From an uncultured Bacteroidales bacterium (GTDB taxonomy: Bacteria > Bacteroidota > Bacteroidia > Bacteroidales > UBA932), in NCBI GenBank assembly GCA_947168525.1, contig CAMVMG010000001.1, positions 124,001 through 188,000 on the forward strand: 64,000 nt of DNA. Direction: 5' to 3'. Position numbers and translations under genes: made by a program. Under the pieces are notes generated by a model. It had not been told where the DNA came from, ran no database searches, and worked only from the letters and a program-made list of their open reading frames with translations. Below are positions 48,951 through 58,076 of the stretch, in pieces (positions within the stretch are counted from its first letter, which is position 1; each line of letters opens with the position of its first letter).

Positions 48951-49480
48951 CGCTAACGGTGAATCAACTTGGCAGACTGGGTGAAACTGCTGTGGCCCTT
49001 GAACTAATGAAAAGGGGGTATGATGTTGTAAATCTTAATGACTCCATCAAGAATTACCAACATGCCGATCTCCTGTGTGCATCCTCTATTTCGGGCAAAA
49101 CCACACTGATACAGGTAAAGACCGGTTCTACTATGAATATTCAATGCGGCCTTACCTCTACGCCTGATGGAGTTATTGATGATCTGGACGGAAAGGTGGT
49201 CTGCCCCTGGGTGTTTGTTCATGCTACTCCACAAGGGAAAGATGATTACAGTTTTGAGTTCTTCATACTAACTCGTGATGAGGTGCTGGACCTGATTAAG
49301 AGTAGTAATGACTGGTATGCAAACCAATGGAGTCGTAAACTAAAGCATGATATCCGGGTTGGGGTTGATGTAAAATGGTTGGATGCTAAAGGTTCAAGTG
49401 ATTCTCCAGGCCTTCACCCAGCCTATACAAGCAGCCTTACCGTTTCCTCCAAAAACAGGTGGGATAAGATTTCATTGTAG
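48947..49480 (+). CDS. PD-(D/E)XK endonuclease-like protein
   Basis: GRLGETAVALELMKRGYDVVNLNDSIKNYQHADLLCASSISGKTTLIQVKTG (E...D...QVK). Confidence 0.65.
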   Translation: MTLTVNQLGRLGETAVALELMKRGYDVVNLNDSIKNYQHADLLCASSISGKTTLIQVKTGSTMNIQCGLTSTPDGVIDDLDGKVVCPWVFVHATPQGKDDYSFEFFILTRDEVLDLIKSSNDWYANQWSRKLKHDIRVGVDVKWLDAKGSSDSPGLHPAYTSSLTVSSKNRWDKISL

Positions 49481-49579
49481 AAGATTTAGTATGGTACGCA
49501 GAGAAAGCTGGGGACTTGGCTTATTCGTTAGGGCATAACTTACTTTTTCGGAACCTTTAACATCTTTTAACAAAATCCG

Positions 49580-49611
49580 TTTGGCGGTCTCAAAAGAGGC
49601 CGCTATCTTTG
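49580..49611 (+). promoter_or_regulatory. Bacteroidota promoter TTTG-N20-TATCTTTG
   Basis: TTTG at 49580-49583 and TATCTTTG at 49604-49611, 20-bp spacer. Confidence 0.65.
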
Positions 49612-49664
49612 TGCCAAGAAATGCGCATTTCATTGATTTATAATATATTAACTATTATATTATT

Positions 49665-50204
49665 ATGGAAATCAATGAATATTTGAAAGACCAAAAACAA
49701 ATCTTTTGGGATTTGCTTGCGGCAACGGTGGTAGATATTGACAGGTATCCAGACATCCTCAAAGGAGAACTTGTATTCGGAGCCAATGATACAGTCCTGT
49801 CGTTTAGAAACTGTGGGAAGGGGTTTCTACCTGGTGTAATTGCAAAGGCTATATTGCCTGATGTGGAAGGAGAGAAAGCTGATGGCCATATGTCGGACCT
49901 GTATCCAATGGAGGCACTGCTAACGGCTGATGTATTTGAACTTCGTTCCTTCCATGATGGTAAAACAACAGCCCTAAAGTGTGAGAAAGGAGAATTGACA
50001 GAACTACGTGTATATCCAGACTGGAGTACTCCACAGGGACTATTGATACACCTGGAATGGAGCCAAGGTTTACCAGAAGCACAGCTGCTGAAGAAGAAAG
50101 ACGTTGCCAGTGCCATGAGAAGGGTGTTTTCCGGAAAAGCTCCTTTGCCTAAGATGAGGTGGAAGCCAACGGTCTGGTTTAATGGAGAAAGAGTAATGTA
50201 TTGA
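49665..50204 (+). CDS. hypothetical protein
   Basis: 179-aa ORF downstream of strong promoter match; 3 bp before next gene. Confidence 0.65.
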   Translation: MEINEYLKDQKQIFWDLLAATVVDIDRYPDILKGELVFGANDTVLSFRNCGKGFLPGVIAKAILPDVEGEKADGHMSDLYPMEALLTADVFELRSFHDGKTTALKCEKGELTELRVYPDWSTPQGLLIHLEWSQGLPEAQLLKKKDVASAMRRVFSGKAPLPKMRWKPTVWFNGERVMY

Positions 50205-50207
50205 CGT

Positions 50208-51062
50208 ATGATTTGTGATTATCAGACAAACAAAGTATATCTTGCCGAAGGAATCAAGCACTACGAAACTGTGGCTCATAACCTTCTGCTGGCACTCTAC
50301 AATGAAGGAATCGATACAGAATTCCTTAGGCACACCGAGTCTTGGAAGCATATCTGGGTTAGGGACTATATGCCCATTCAACTCACAAAGACACGATTCC
50401 TACAATATCGTTACGCCCCTGATTACCTCAAAGGGTATGAAGACTACATCCCGCCATATCAGACTATTTGCCGAGGTTTACGTCTGAAAGGGAAAGAGAT
50501 TCCGTTTGTAATAGATGGCGGTAATGTCGTCAAGTTCAGCAATTGTGTTGTGATGACCGATAAAGTTCTGAAAGAGAATCCCGGCTATACGGAAGGCTAT
50601 ATCCGGAAACAATTGGAAGAGGCTTTTGGTTGTGAGGTAGTCCTCATACCCTGGGATCGCTATGAAATGTTCGGCCACGCCGATGGAATGGTTCGTGCTA
50701 TCGGGGACTACTATATCCTGATTAACAACTATTGCGATTTCGACAAAGACCTGCAAAAACGCCTTAAGGATGCTCTGTCTGGCCGATTCAGCATCGCCGA
50801 ACTTCACTATGATGTTCCTCGGCCTTCACGCCTCAACTGGGCCTACCTGAACTTCCTTCAAGTAAATAATTGTATATTTGTACCCGGACTGGGCGTCCGG
50901 GAGGACGAAAAGGCCGCCGAGCAAATCCAGGAGTATTACCCCAACCATAAGGTTATCCTCATTCCTGGTTGTCAGGAACTAGTAAAGGAAGGTGGCGCCC
51001 TGAACTGTGTGAGTTGGAATATACTCGGTAATCTGCAGGAGAAACCAAAAGAAGAAGCATAA
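50208..51062 (+). CDS. peptidylarginine deiminase/agmatine deiminase-like protein
   Basis: HIWVRDYMPIQ, FVIDGGNVVKF, MFGHADGMVR, GGALNCVSWNI (catalytic D, H, C in order). Confidence 0.82.
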   Translation: MICDYQTNKVYLAEGIKHYETVAHNLLLALYNEGIDTEFLRHTESWKHIWVRDYMPIQLTKTRFLQYRYAPDYLKGYEDYIPPYQTICRGLRLKGKEIPFVIDGGNVVKFSNCVVMTDKVLKENPGYTEGYIRKQLEEAFGCEVVLIPWDRYEMFGHADGMVRAIGDYYILINNYCDFDKDLQKRLKDALSGRFSIAELHYDVPRPSRLNWAYLNFLQVNNCIFVPGLGVREDEKAAEQIQEYYPNHKVILIPGCQELVKEGGALNCVSWNILGNLQEKPKEEA

Positions 51063-51075
51063 TAATAACACGACT

Positions 51076-51741
51076 ATGACCAATAACATTACAGCAGAAT
51101 TCATCCAGAACCATTCACTGATGGATTGCCTCCGGGAGTTCGACGGCGCCCACTCGAAAGGAAATAAAGCCAAGGTTGAGGAGTTGAACAATATATTTTA
51201 CCATCTGGCGCAAAAGATACTCTACGGCGGATATTTTGCCGTTTTCAAGGATGGCGTTGTAGCCCGACGCATCTATATTAACTGTGTTGAGTTCTACTAT
51301 CACGAAGAAGATACGGATGGCTTCAAGGACTGGATTGTCTATCACCGCAACCCGGTGAACGGAAAGAACAAGAAAGCTGCCTTTCCACTTGGATCGCTGC
51401 ATTCACACGTCTCCGGCGTGGACATCACCTTCGAAGATCAGAAGGCCAAGGCCGATGATGTCCGCTATCGGGCCTCCGCCCTTATCCGCGAATTCATGGT
51501 TACAGATGGTGACCACGATCAATGTGGTCCTGTTGACATCTATCCAACCCACCTGTACGAGTACCTTTACACTCAATCCTCTCTCGAAGACATTCATATC
51601 CAGTGGAAGCCTGTAAAGTTCCAAGACATCAAGGTCAACCCTCAGCATCGAATCAATGTCTGTACCTACACTTTTGACGGAAAGACTCTCACCAAAAACA
51701 AAGGAAAATACGATTTGAAAAAATGGGGTTTTCGCCGATAA
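51076..51741 (+). CDS. hypothetical protein
   Basis: 221-aa ORF following the deiminase gene. Confidence 0.65.
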   Translation: MTNNITAEFIQNHSLMDCLREFDGAHSKGNKAKVEELNNIFYHLAQKILYGGYFAVFKDGVVARRIYINCVEFYYHEEDTDGFKDWIVYHRNPVNGKNKKAAFPLGSLHSHVSGVDITFEDQKAKADDVRYRASALIREFMVTDGDHDQCGPVDIYPTHLYEYLYTQSSLEDIHIQWKPVKFQDIKVNPQHRINVCTYTFDGKTLTKNKGKYDLKKWGFRR

Positions 51742-51806
51742 TTCTACTGTCCACTCCGTACGCTTCGTCACCGCCCTGTGGCCGTGGACAGGACAGGATT
51801 TATTCG

Positions 51807-51814
51807 TATCTTTG
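51807..51814 (+). promoter_or_regulatory. -7 box TATCTTTG
   Basis: TAnnTTTG upstream of ATG 51842. Confidence 0.45.
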
Positions 51815-51841
51815 TGATGTAAACCACTGATTCAATAACAC

Positions 51842-52144
51842 ATGGCCGATACCAAAACACCCCAGCCCGACTACGACGCCATCGCCCAGCAGGCCTATGA
51901 ATGGCTCAAGAAAAGGCGTGCCAAAGGTGAAATCTCTACCTTTGAAGTGCTCATGAAGATCAATGGGTACAAGTGGGGCGATAAAGAGCTCGAGCAAATC
52001 TCGGAACTGGATCTATTCGAAGTCCACGACCGCCTCCTCCGGCTCATCAAGAAGGAGAAGAAATACGTGGCCGATTTCTCTGCCTACGATGACCAGTGTG
52101 TTGGGCCTCCATTTGACATCCCTTTCGTGTTCCGGAAGAAATAG
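51842..52144 (+). CDS. hypothetical protein (100 aa)
   Basis: ORF with promoter match; no recognised family. Confidence 0.55.
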   Translation: MADTKTPQPDYDAIAQQAYEWLKKRRAKGEISTFEVLMKINGYKWGDKELEQISELDLFEVHDRLLRLIKKEKKYVADFSAYDDQCVGPPFDIPFVFRKK

Positions 52145-52189
52145 AGCATCGGCAATACCCTGGCACATGCTCTTCGTACCTTTGGGGTC

Positions 52190-52468
52190 ATGATGCCAGA
52201 ATACCCACCCATAACTGAAATCCCTGACTATGTTTTGGGAATGAAACAACCGTCCTTCTATCCACGGCCAAAGAAAAACGAGCCCAAAGATACCGCCGCA
52301 GAGTATGTCCATCCGAATCTTGAGTGTGCATTAAGGGCGGCGAAGAATAGGGCTCGAAGGAATGGCCGATGGTTTGGACGGGAGAGTGAGAGTGGTTGTT
52401 TTTGTGTGTATGAAGGGCGGAATGTTGTGGAGAGACATATAACGAAAAAAGGAGCAGGGACCGGTTAA
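52190..52468 (+). CDS. hypothetical protein (92 aa)
   Basis: ORF only. Confidence 0.4.
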   Translation: MMPEYPPITEIPDYVLGMKQPSFYPRPKKNEPKDTAAEYVHPNLECALRAAKNRARRNGRWFGRESESGCFCVYEGRNVVERHITKKGAGTG

Positions 52469-52604
52469 AGTCTGTGCTCCAATTCGATAAAAGCGCTATT
52501 GTTCGTCTGGCTCCTGCTGCTTCGGTTTATACCTTTTTACAAATAATCAACCTAAAAGTTGATTAACTGAGATAATTGTATTACTTTTGCAAAAAGTACA
52601 TGAT

Positions 52605-53156
52605 ATGAGGTTTGAAAGAATACTTGACAACGGACGGCTGTGGGCTGTGATGTATGATGGAGACGCTGTAAACATTTTGGAGAGAGTGTTTACGCAATGG
52701 AATGATTATGAATGGTTAAGAGCGTTCTTTACGAAACATGTAGAGGATTTGTCTTCCTTCTTCCATATCACGGATATAGACCGCGCTGTGTTCGATACAG
52801 TCGATGACGCCAATGATTTGGAATGCCTTATCATGGACATAGACCCGGATGCAAATCTGGATGAGTTGTTCCGGCCATTGGATAATACCAGATTGTCGGA
52901 AGTTTTGCTGGGAAGAGAAAAAGCAAAGGGGCAGTATCACACCCATGCATCCTGGCTACGGCTATATGCCATCAGACTGGAATCTGGCCGATACATCATT
53001 ACCGGGGGAGCCATTAAACTAACGGCTACCATGCAAGAGCGTGAACATACTCTGGAGGAACTCCATAAGCTAAACAAAGTACGCGACTATCTGTTATCTC
53101 AGGGTATATTTGATTACAACGGATTTGAAGACTATGATGAAGAAAGCAACGGATAA
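52605..53156 (+). CDS. putative toxin of toxin-antitoxin pair
   Basis: YHTHASWLRLYAIRLESGRYIITGGAIKLTATMQEREHTLEELHKLNKVRDYLLSQGI resembles Bacteroidota TA toxins next to HTH genes; start moved from TTG 52587, which overlaps a -7 box (TACTTTTG 52582-52589). Confidence 0.6.
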   Translation: MRFERILDNGRLWAVMYDGDAVNILERVFTQWNDYEWLRAFFTKHVEDLSSFFHITDIDRAVFDTVDDANDLECLIMDIDPDANLDELFRPLDNTRLSEVLLGREKAKGQYHTHASWLRLYAIRLESGRYIITGGAIKLTATMQEREHTLEELHKLNKVRDYLLSQGIFDYNGFEDYDEESNG

Positions 53157-53538
53157 AGAACTCTCTGTGCTACAAAAGCATGAGGTCAAAACCAATTGGA
53201 GAGAGAAAGCCCAATGGCGACGGGAGAACCGCCGTTGGCTTCGCTATTCTGGTTTCATAGCCCTAACGGTCATGCATCGTTTGGAGGAGCTCAAAATGAG
53301 CCAGAAAGAACTTGCGGAAAAGATGAAATGTTCCCCGCAGTATGTTTCTAAACTACTTAAAGGTTCAGAGAATCTGACTTTGGACACCATCTCCAAATTG
53401 GAAGAATGCCTTGATTTGAATCTGGTCAGAAATGCATTAAGCAATGTGGACGGCTATGAGTATCATGAGTCGCCATTAAGATTTGTCGCGGAACCCGACA
53501 GTCCACTATATGGCAGCAAGAATCAAGAAGAGCAATGA
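53134..53538 (+). CDS. XRE-family HTH antitoxin/regulator
   Basis: LEELKMSQKELAEKMKCSPQYVSKLLKGSENLTLDTISKLEECLDL; overlaps upstream ORF. Confidence 0.85.
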   Translation: MMKKATDKELSVLQKHEVKTNWREKAQWRRENRRWLRYSGFIALTVMHRLEELKMSQKELAEKMKCSPQYVSKLLKGSENLTLDTISKLEECLDLNLVRNALSNVDGYEYHESPLRFVAEPDSPLYGSKNQEEQ

Positions 53539-53595
53539 GACCGAACACCAAATAGATAAACCGTATAATAGTCTTCAAAAAACGGTTCGATAAAT

Positions 53596-53611
53596 GTCCC
53601 TTCACCCGCAC
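53596..53611. repeat. putative attR: GTCCCTTCACCCGCAC
   Basis: Exact copy of the tRNA-Leu 3' end outside any tRNA. Confidence 0.85.
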
Positions 53612-53752
53612 GAGCCGGCCTCTTCTTGTTAACAATACCTTCAAATAACAATTAATAGCCTCGAGTTGCGGTCTGTGACTTCTGAGCCAGCGTTTTTGGC
53701 CATTTTTGCGGGTACCGGTGTCGGGCGTGACTTCTGCGCCGTCACTTTTGGC
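53612..53752. repeat. 141-bp direct repeat, copy 2
   Basis: Matches 42842-42982. Confidence 0.92.
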
Positions 53753-54674
53753 TGATTTTGCGGGCGCAGGTGTCGGGCGTGACTTCCGTGCCGTCACTTT
53801 TGGCCATTTTTGCGGCCGCCGCCACTTCCTCCAGAAGCCATTTGGGCGTGGATGTGGCTCCGCAGACGCCGACGGTCCGGGCCTCCTGCAGCCACTCTGG
53901 CAGAATGTCGGCTGCCGCACCGACCAGATAGGTACGGGGGTTCACACTCCGGCAGAGGTCGCTCAGTACTTTGCCGTTGGATGAGGAGCGGCCTGCGACA
54001 AACAGGATTACGTCGTGGGAGCGGGCGAAGGCCTGGAGTTGCTGGTGCCGGGAAGCCACCTGCGCACAAATGGTGTTGTGTACGGTGAGCCGGGCCCCGT
54101 AGCTCCGGAGCAGCTCGCAGATAGCCTCATACTCCGATGGGCTCTTGGTGGTCTGGGAGAAGATTTCCATGGGCTGGGAAAAGTCCAGCCGGCCTTCCCG
54201 GACGGCATCCTGCAGCATGGCGGCATTCTCCACCACCAGGGCGTCTCCCTGTACCTGGCCCACCAGGCCCAGGACTTCTGCGTGACCCACCCGGCCGAAG
54301 ATGATGACCTGCCCTTTTTGCCCGTCGCTGTGCAGGCGAAGGTAGGCCTCGCGGATCCGGCGCTGCAGCTGCAGTACCACCGGGCAGGTGCAGTCGGCCA
54401 GTTCGAGCTTGCGTGCCCGGGCGGCGATGTAGGTGGAGGGCGGCTCTCCGTGCGCGCGGATAAGGACGGTCTCTCCCTCCGGCACTTCGGAAATGGAGTC
54501 GATGGTGACCAGGCCCTTGGATTGGAGCCGCTCCAGCTCTGCCTCGTTGTGCACGATAGCACCCAGCGAGTACAGCGTACCGCTACCGCTGCTGAGGTAT
54601 TCTTCCGCCCGGGTGATGGCGCGGATAACCCCGCCGCAGAAGCCGGAACCCGGGTCTACCTCTACTTTCAGCAT
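53742..54674 (-). CDS. ispH: 4-hydroxy-3-methylbut-2-enyl diphosphate reductase
   Basis: VEVDPGSGFCGGVIRAI, LIRAHGEPPST, TSTPKWLLEEV; C-terminal tail lies in 52-bp repeats. Confidence 0.9.
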   Translation of the reverse strand: MLKVEVDPGSGFCGGVIRAITRAEEYLSSGSGTLYSLGAIVHNEAELERLQSKGLVTIDSISEVPEGETVLIRAHGEPPSTYIAARARKLELADCTCPVVLQLQRRIREAYLRLHSDGQKGQVIIFGRVGHAEVLGLVGQVQGDALVVENAAMLQDAVREGRLDFSQPMEIFSQTTKSPSEYEAICELLRSYGARLTVHNTICAQVASRHQQLQAFARSHDVILFVAGRSSSNGKVLSDLCRSVNPRTYLVGAAADILPEWLQEARTVGVCGATSTPKWLLEEVAAAAKMAKSDGTEVTPDTCARKISQK

Positions 54675-55384
54675 GACAGTGCGGGAGCTTCCAGAATGCC
54701 GAACTTGCCCTGGATGAGCCCCAGGATCCAGACCAGTTCCTCGTGCAGGGTCATGTGGGTGTTGTCCATCACGTAGGCATCCGCCGCTTGGGACAGCGGG
54801 GAGGTTTCCCGGTGCGAGTCTATGTAGTCCCGCTCCTTGAGATTGGCCAGCACGTCCTCGAACACCGGCGTTTCTCCCTTGGAGAGCATCTCGTCGTAGC
54901 GGCGCTGAGCCCGGACATTTTCATCGGCCGTCATGAATATCTTGAGCTCTGCCTGGGGGAAGACGGTGGTGCCGATGTCGCGGCCGTCCATGATCACCCG
55001 CCCGCCCGCGGAGAAGGCGTGGAGTTTGTCGTCCACAAAATTGCGGACAAAGGGGATGGCGGAGACCGGACTCACGTGCGAGGACATTTCCAGGGTGCGG
55101 ATGCGGTCTTCGATGCAGCGCTCTCCCAGGAAAAGCTGCGTTTTGCCGCTGTCCCGGCGGAAGTGCAGGTCCAGCGTGCCGATGATTTCCCGGAGGGAAG
55201 GCTCGTCAATGGCCCCGTCCGGGGCGATGAGCCCCTGCTCCATGGCGGCCAGGGTTACGCCGCGGTACATGGCCCCGCTGTCCAGGTACAGGAAGGAGAA
55301 TTCACGGGCAACCATTTTGGCAAAAGTGCTTTTTCCGGTAGAGGAGAAGCCGTCTACGGCGATGATGATGTCGGGAACGTTCAT
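54668..55384 (-). CDS. cmk: cytidylate kinase
   Basis: IAVDGFSSTGKSTFAKMVAREFSFLYLDSGAMYRGVTL, MDGRDIGTTVFP. Confidence 0.93.
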   Translation of the reverse strand: MNVPDIIIAVDGFSSTGKSTFAKMVAREFSFLYLDSGAMYRGVTLAAMEQGLIAPDGAIDEPSLREIIGTLDLHFRRDSGKTQLFLGERCIEDRIRTLEMSSHVSPVSAIPFVRNFVDDKLHAFSAGGRVIMDGRDIGTTVFPQAELKIFMTADENVRAQRRYDEMLSKGETPVFEDVLANLKERDYIDSHRETSPLSQAADAYVMDNTHMTLHEELVWILGLIQGKFGILEAPALSC

Positions 55385-55437
55385 ACTATTGTGTGTCAAG
55401 ATTACAAATGTAGAAAATTTTTACGATATTTGCATCT

Positions 55438-56586
55438 ATGAAAGTGCTTATTGTTGACGACGAAAAGGCCATCCGCTATTCCCTGAAAGAAATCCTGGAA
55501 ATGGAAAATTACCAGGTAGAAACGGCAGATAACGGGGAAGAAGGCCTCCAGAAGGCGGAAAAGGAAAAATACGACGCCATTTTTTGCGACATCAAAATGC
55601 CCGGGATGGACGGTACGGAAATGCTCTCCAAACTGGTGGAGGAAGGCATCGAAACGCCCGTTGTCATGGTGTCCGGCCATGCCGATATTTCCACGGCGGT
55701 GGATTGCATCAAAAAGGGCGCCTTCGACTTCATCGAGAAGCCCCTGGACCTGAACCGGATTCTGATCACCCTCAAGAACGCCACGGACAAGGCCAACCTG
55801 GTCACCCAGACCAAAATCCTCAAGAAAAAAGTCTATGGCCAGGAGATGATTGGCCAGAGCGAGCCCATCCTCCATCTGAAAACCATGATTGAGAAAGTGG
55901 CCCCCACCCATGCCAGCGTGCTCATCACCGGCCCCAACGGCTCGGGAAAGGAACTGGTCGCCCAGGGTATCTACCAGCAGTCTACCCGTTCCATGATGCC
56001 CTTTGTGGAGGTAAACTGCGCTGCCATTCCCTCGGAACTGATCGACAGTGAGTTGTTCGGCCACAAGAAAGGTTCTTTCACATCGGCCATCCGGGACCAC
56101 AAGGGAAAATTCGAGCAGGCAGACGGCGGCACCATCTTCCTGGACGAGATTGGCGACATGTCTATGGCCGCCCAGGCCAAGGTGCTGCGGGTACTGCAGG
56201 AAAGAAAGCTTACGCCGGTGGGCGGCGACAAGGAAATCACCGTGGATGTGCGCGTGATTGCCGCCACCAACAAAAACCTCCGGGAAGAAATAGAGAAAGG
56301 GAACTTCCGCGAAGACCTGTACCACCGCCTCAGCGTCATCGTGCTCCAGGTGCCCGCCCTGGACCAGCGGAAAGAGGACATTCCCCTGCTGGTGAATTAT
56401 TTCTCGGAAAGAATCTGCGCGGAAGGCGGGAAAACCGTACGTCCGTTTACGCCGGAGGCCATCAGTCTCCTGCAGCAACGGTCCTGGCCCGGCAATATCC
56501 GGGAACTCCGCAATGTGGTGGAACGCCTGTTAATCCTGGGCGGCAACCCGGTTACCGGCTCCGATGTTCAAGACTACGTGTTTTAG
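55438..56586 (+). CDS. sigma-54-dependent response regulator (NtrC-like)
   Basis: REC domain MKVLIVDDEKAIR, AAA+ ITGPNGSGKELVAQ, ELFGHKKGSFTSA, C-term shortened (no clear Fis HTH). Confidence 0.92.
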   Translation: MKVLIVDDEKAIRYSLKEILEMENYQVETADNGEEGLQKAEKEKYDAIFCDIKMPGMDGTEMLSKLVEEGIETPVVMVSGHADISTAVDCIKKGAFDFIEKPLDLNRILITLKNATDKANLVTQTKILKKKVYGQEMIGQSEPILHLKTMIEKVAPTHASVLITGPNGSGKELVAQGIYQQSTRSMMPFVEVNCAAIPSELIDSELFGHKKGSFTSAIRDHKGKFEQADGGTIFLDEIGDMSMAAQAKVLRVLQERKLTPVGGDKEITVDVRVIAATNKNLREEIEKGNFREDLYHRLSVIVLQVPALDQRKEDIPLLVNYFSERICAEGGKTVRPFTPEAISLLQQRSWPGNIRELRNVVERLLILGGNPVTGSDVQDYVF

Positions 56587-58076
56587 TCGTCCGTCTCTCC
56601 CATCATGATCACCAGCTGGTCTCCTTCCTGGAGCTTCATGCTTCCGTGGGGGACCAGGAACTTATCGTCCCGTCGCACCATGACCACGCGGATGCCGTGG
56701 GGCAGATGCAGTTCCCGCAGGTCCTGGGCGCGTTCCAGGTCCTCGGCCGTTACTACATGGTTGCGGAGCATGCCCATCTCTTCGGGAACCTCCAGGCCGA
56801 AGGTCTCTACCTCGGGTTCTTCCTCATAGCTGAGCTTGAGGATTCTGGCGGCGGGCCGCAGGCTCATTCCCTGGACCAGCAGCGACAGCAGCGTGATGCA
56901 GAAGACGATGTTGAAGATGTAGGAGGCGCCTTCCACCCTGGTGACCACTGGGTACAGGGCGAACAGAATAGGGCCGGCCCCCTTGAGCCCTACCCAGGAA
57001 ACCAGCGCCTTGGCCCGGGCCGACATGGACCGGAAAGGCAGCAGGGTGAAGAAGACGCTCACAGGGCGGGCGATAAACATCATGAACACGCCGATGAGAA
57101 GGGCCGGCAGCAGGACAGATCCCATCTCTGAAGGCCGCGCGAGCAGCCCCAGCATCAGGAACATAAGCAGTTGCATCAGCCAGGTCATGGCGTCGAAGAA
57201 CTTGAGGACATCCTTCTTGTACTGCAGTTTGTCCGAGTTGCCCACCATGATGCCCACGATGTAGAGGGTGAGCAGGCCGTTTCCGAACAGGAGGTTGGAG
57301 ATACCGTTGGAGAAGAAGGCGATGCTCAGGATAAGGATGGCGTACAGCGACGAGCTGGACAACTTGATTCTTTCCAGCACCCATTTCGCGGCCTTCCCCA
57401 GCAGGATCCCCAGTCCATAGCCGATAGCCATTTGCAGTACCAGCAGCAGGAGGGCGGAGAGACTGGCGACCATCGTGCCCTGTTCTTTGGCAACGGAGAG
57501 AAGCTGGACGATAAGGATGGTGAGGAGATAGGCCATGGGGTCGTTGCTGCCGGATTCCAGCTCCAGCAGCGGACCCAGGTTTTCCCGGAGCTGCAGGCGG
57601 CGGGTCCTGAGGACAGAGAACACGGAAGCCGAGTCGGTGGACGACAGGATGGCGGCCAGCAGGAAGCAGACGATGAGACTGGTCTGCGGAAGCCCCAGTC
57701 CGGAGCGCGTTACAAAATAGATGAACAGCCCTGTAAGGACGGTCATCAGGAGCACCCCTGCGGTAGAAAGGAGCACACCCTGCCGCATCACCGCCTGCGT
57801 TTCTTTCATAGACGTTTCCAGGCCGCCGGTGAACAGGATTACCGTCATGGCAAAGTGGCCGATGGATTCGGCCGTCTCGTAGTCCTGGAAGGTGACTCCC
57901 AGCCCGTCTGCGCCGGCCGCCATGCCCAGTAGCAGGAACAGCAACAGGGAAGGGGCGCCGAACCGGGCCCCTACCTTGGTGATGAGGATGGCAAAGAAAA
58001 CCAGTACCGAAGCCAGCAGGAGCAGGTTTTCGGCATGCAGGTTAAAGCCAAGCAGGGTGGACAGGGGAAGCATCAA
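56583..58076 (-). CDS. potassium/proton antiporter (CPA family) with C-terminal TrkA-C-like domain
   Basis: Multi-TM; SSTDSASVFSVLRTRRLQLRENLGPLLELESGSNDPMAYLL; C-term REL.LPHGIRVVMVRRDDKFLVPHGSMKLQEGDQLVIMM. Confidence 0.88.
   Translation of the reverse strand: MMLPLSTLLGFNLHAENLLLLASVLVFFAILITKVGARFGAPSLLLFLLLGMAAGADGLGVTFQDYETAESIGHFAMTVILFTGGLETSMKETQAVMRQGVLLSTAGVLLMTVLTGLFIYFVTRSGLGLPQTSLIVCFLLAAILSSTDSASVFSVLRTRRLQLRENLGPLLELESGSNDPMAYLLTILIVQLLSVAKEQGTMVASLSALLLLVLQMAIGYGLGILLGKAAKWVLERIKLSSSSLYAILILSIAFFSNGISNLLFGNGLLTLYIVGIMVGNSDKLQYKKDVLKFFDAMTWLMQLLMFLMLGLLARPSEMGSVLLPALLIGVFMMFIARPVSVFFTLLPFRSMSARAKALVSWVGLKGAGPILFALYPVVTRVEGASYIFNIVFCITLLSLLVQGMSLRPAARILKLSYEEEPEVETFGLEVPEEMGMLRNHVVTAEDLERAQDLRELHLPHGIRVVMVRRDDKFLVPHGSMKLQEGDQLVIMMGETDD

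Larger units (their letters stand above)
42577..53611. mobile_element. putative tRNA-Leu-associated genomic island, no intact integrase found
   Basis: 16-bp tRNA 3'-end direct repeats at both ends; accessory gene content between prmA/tRNA-Leu and ispH; visibly more AT-rich across much of its length. Confidence 0.75.
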
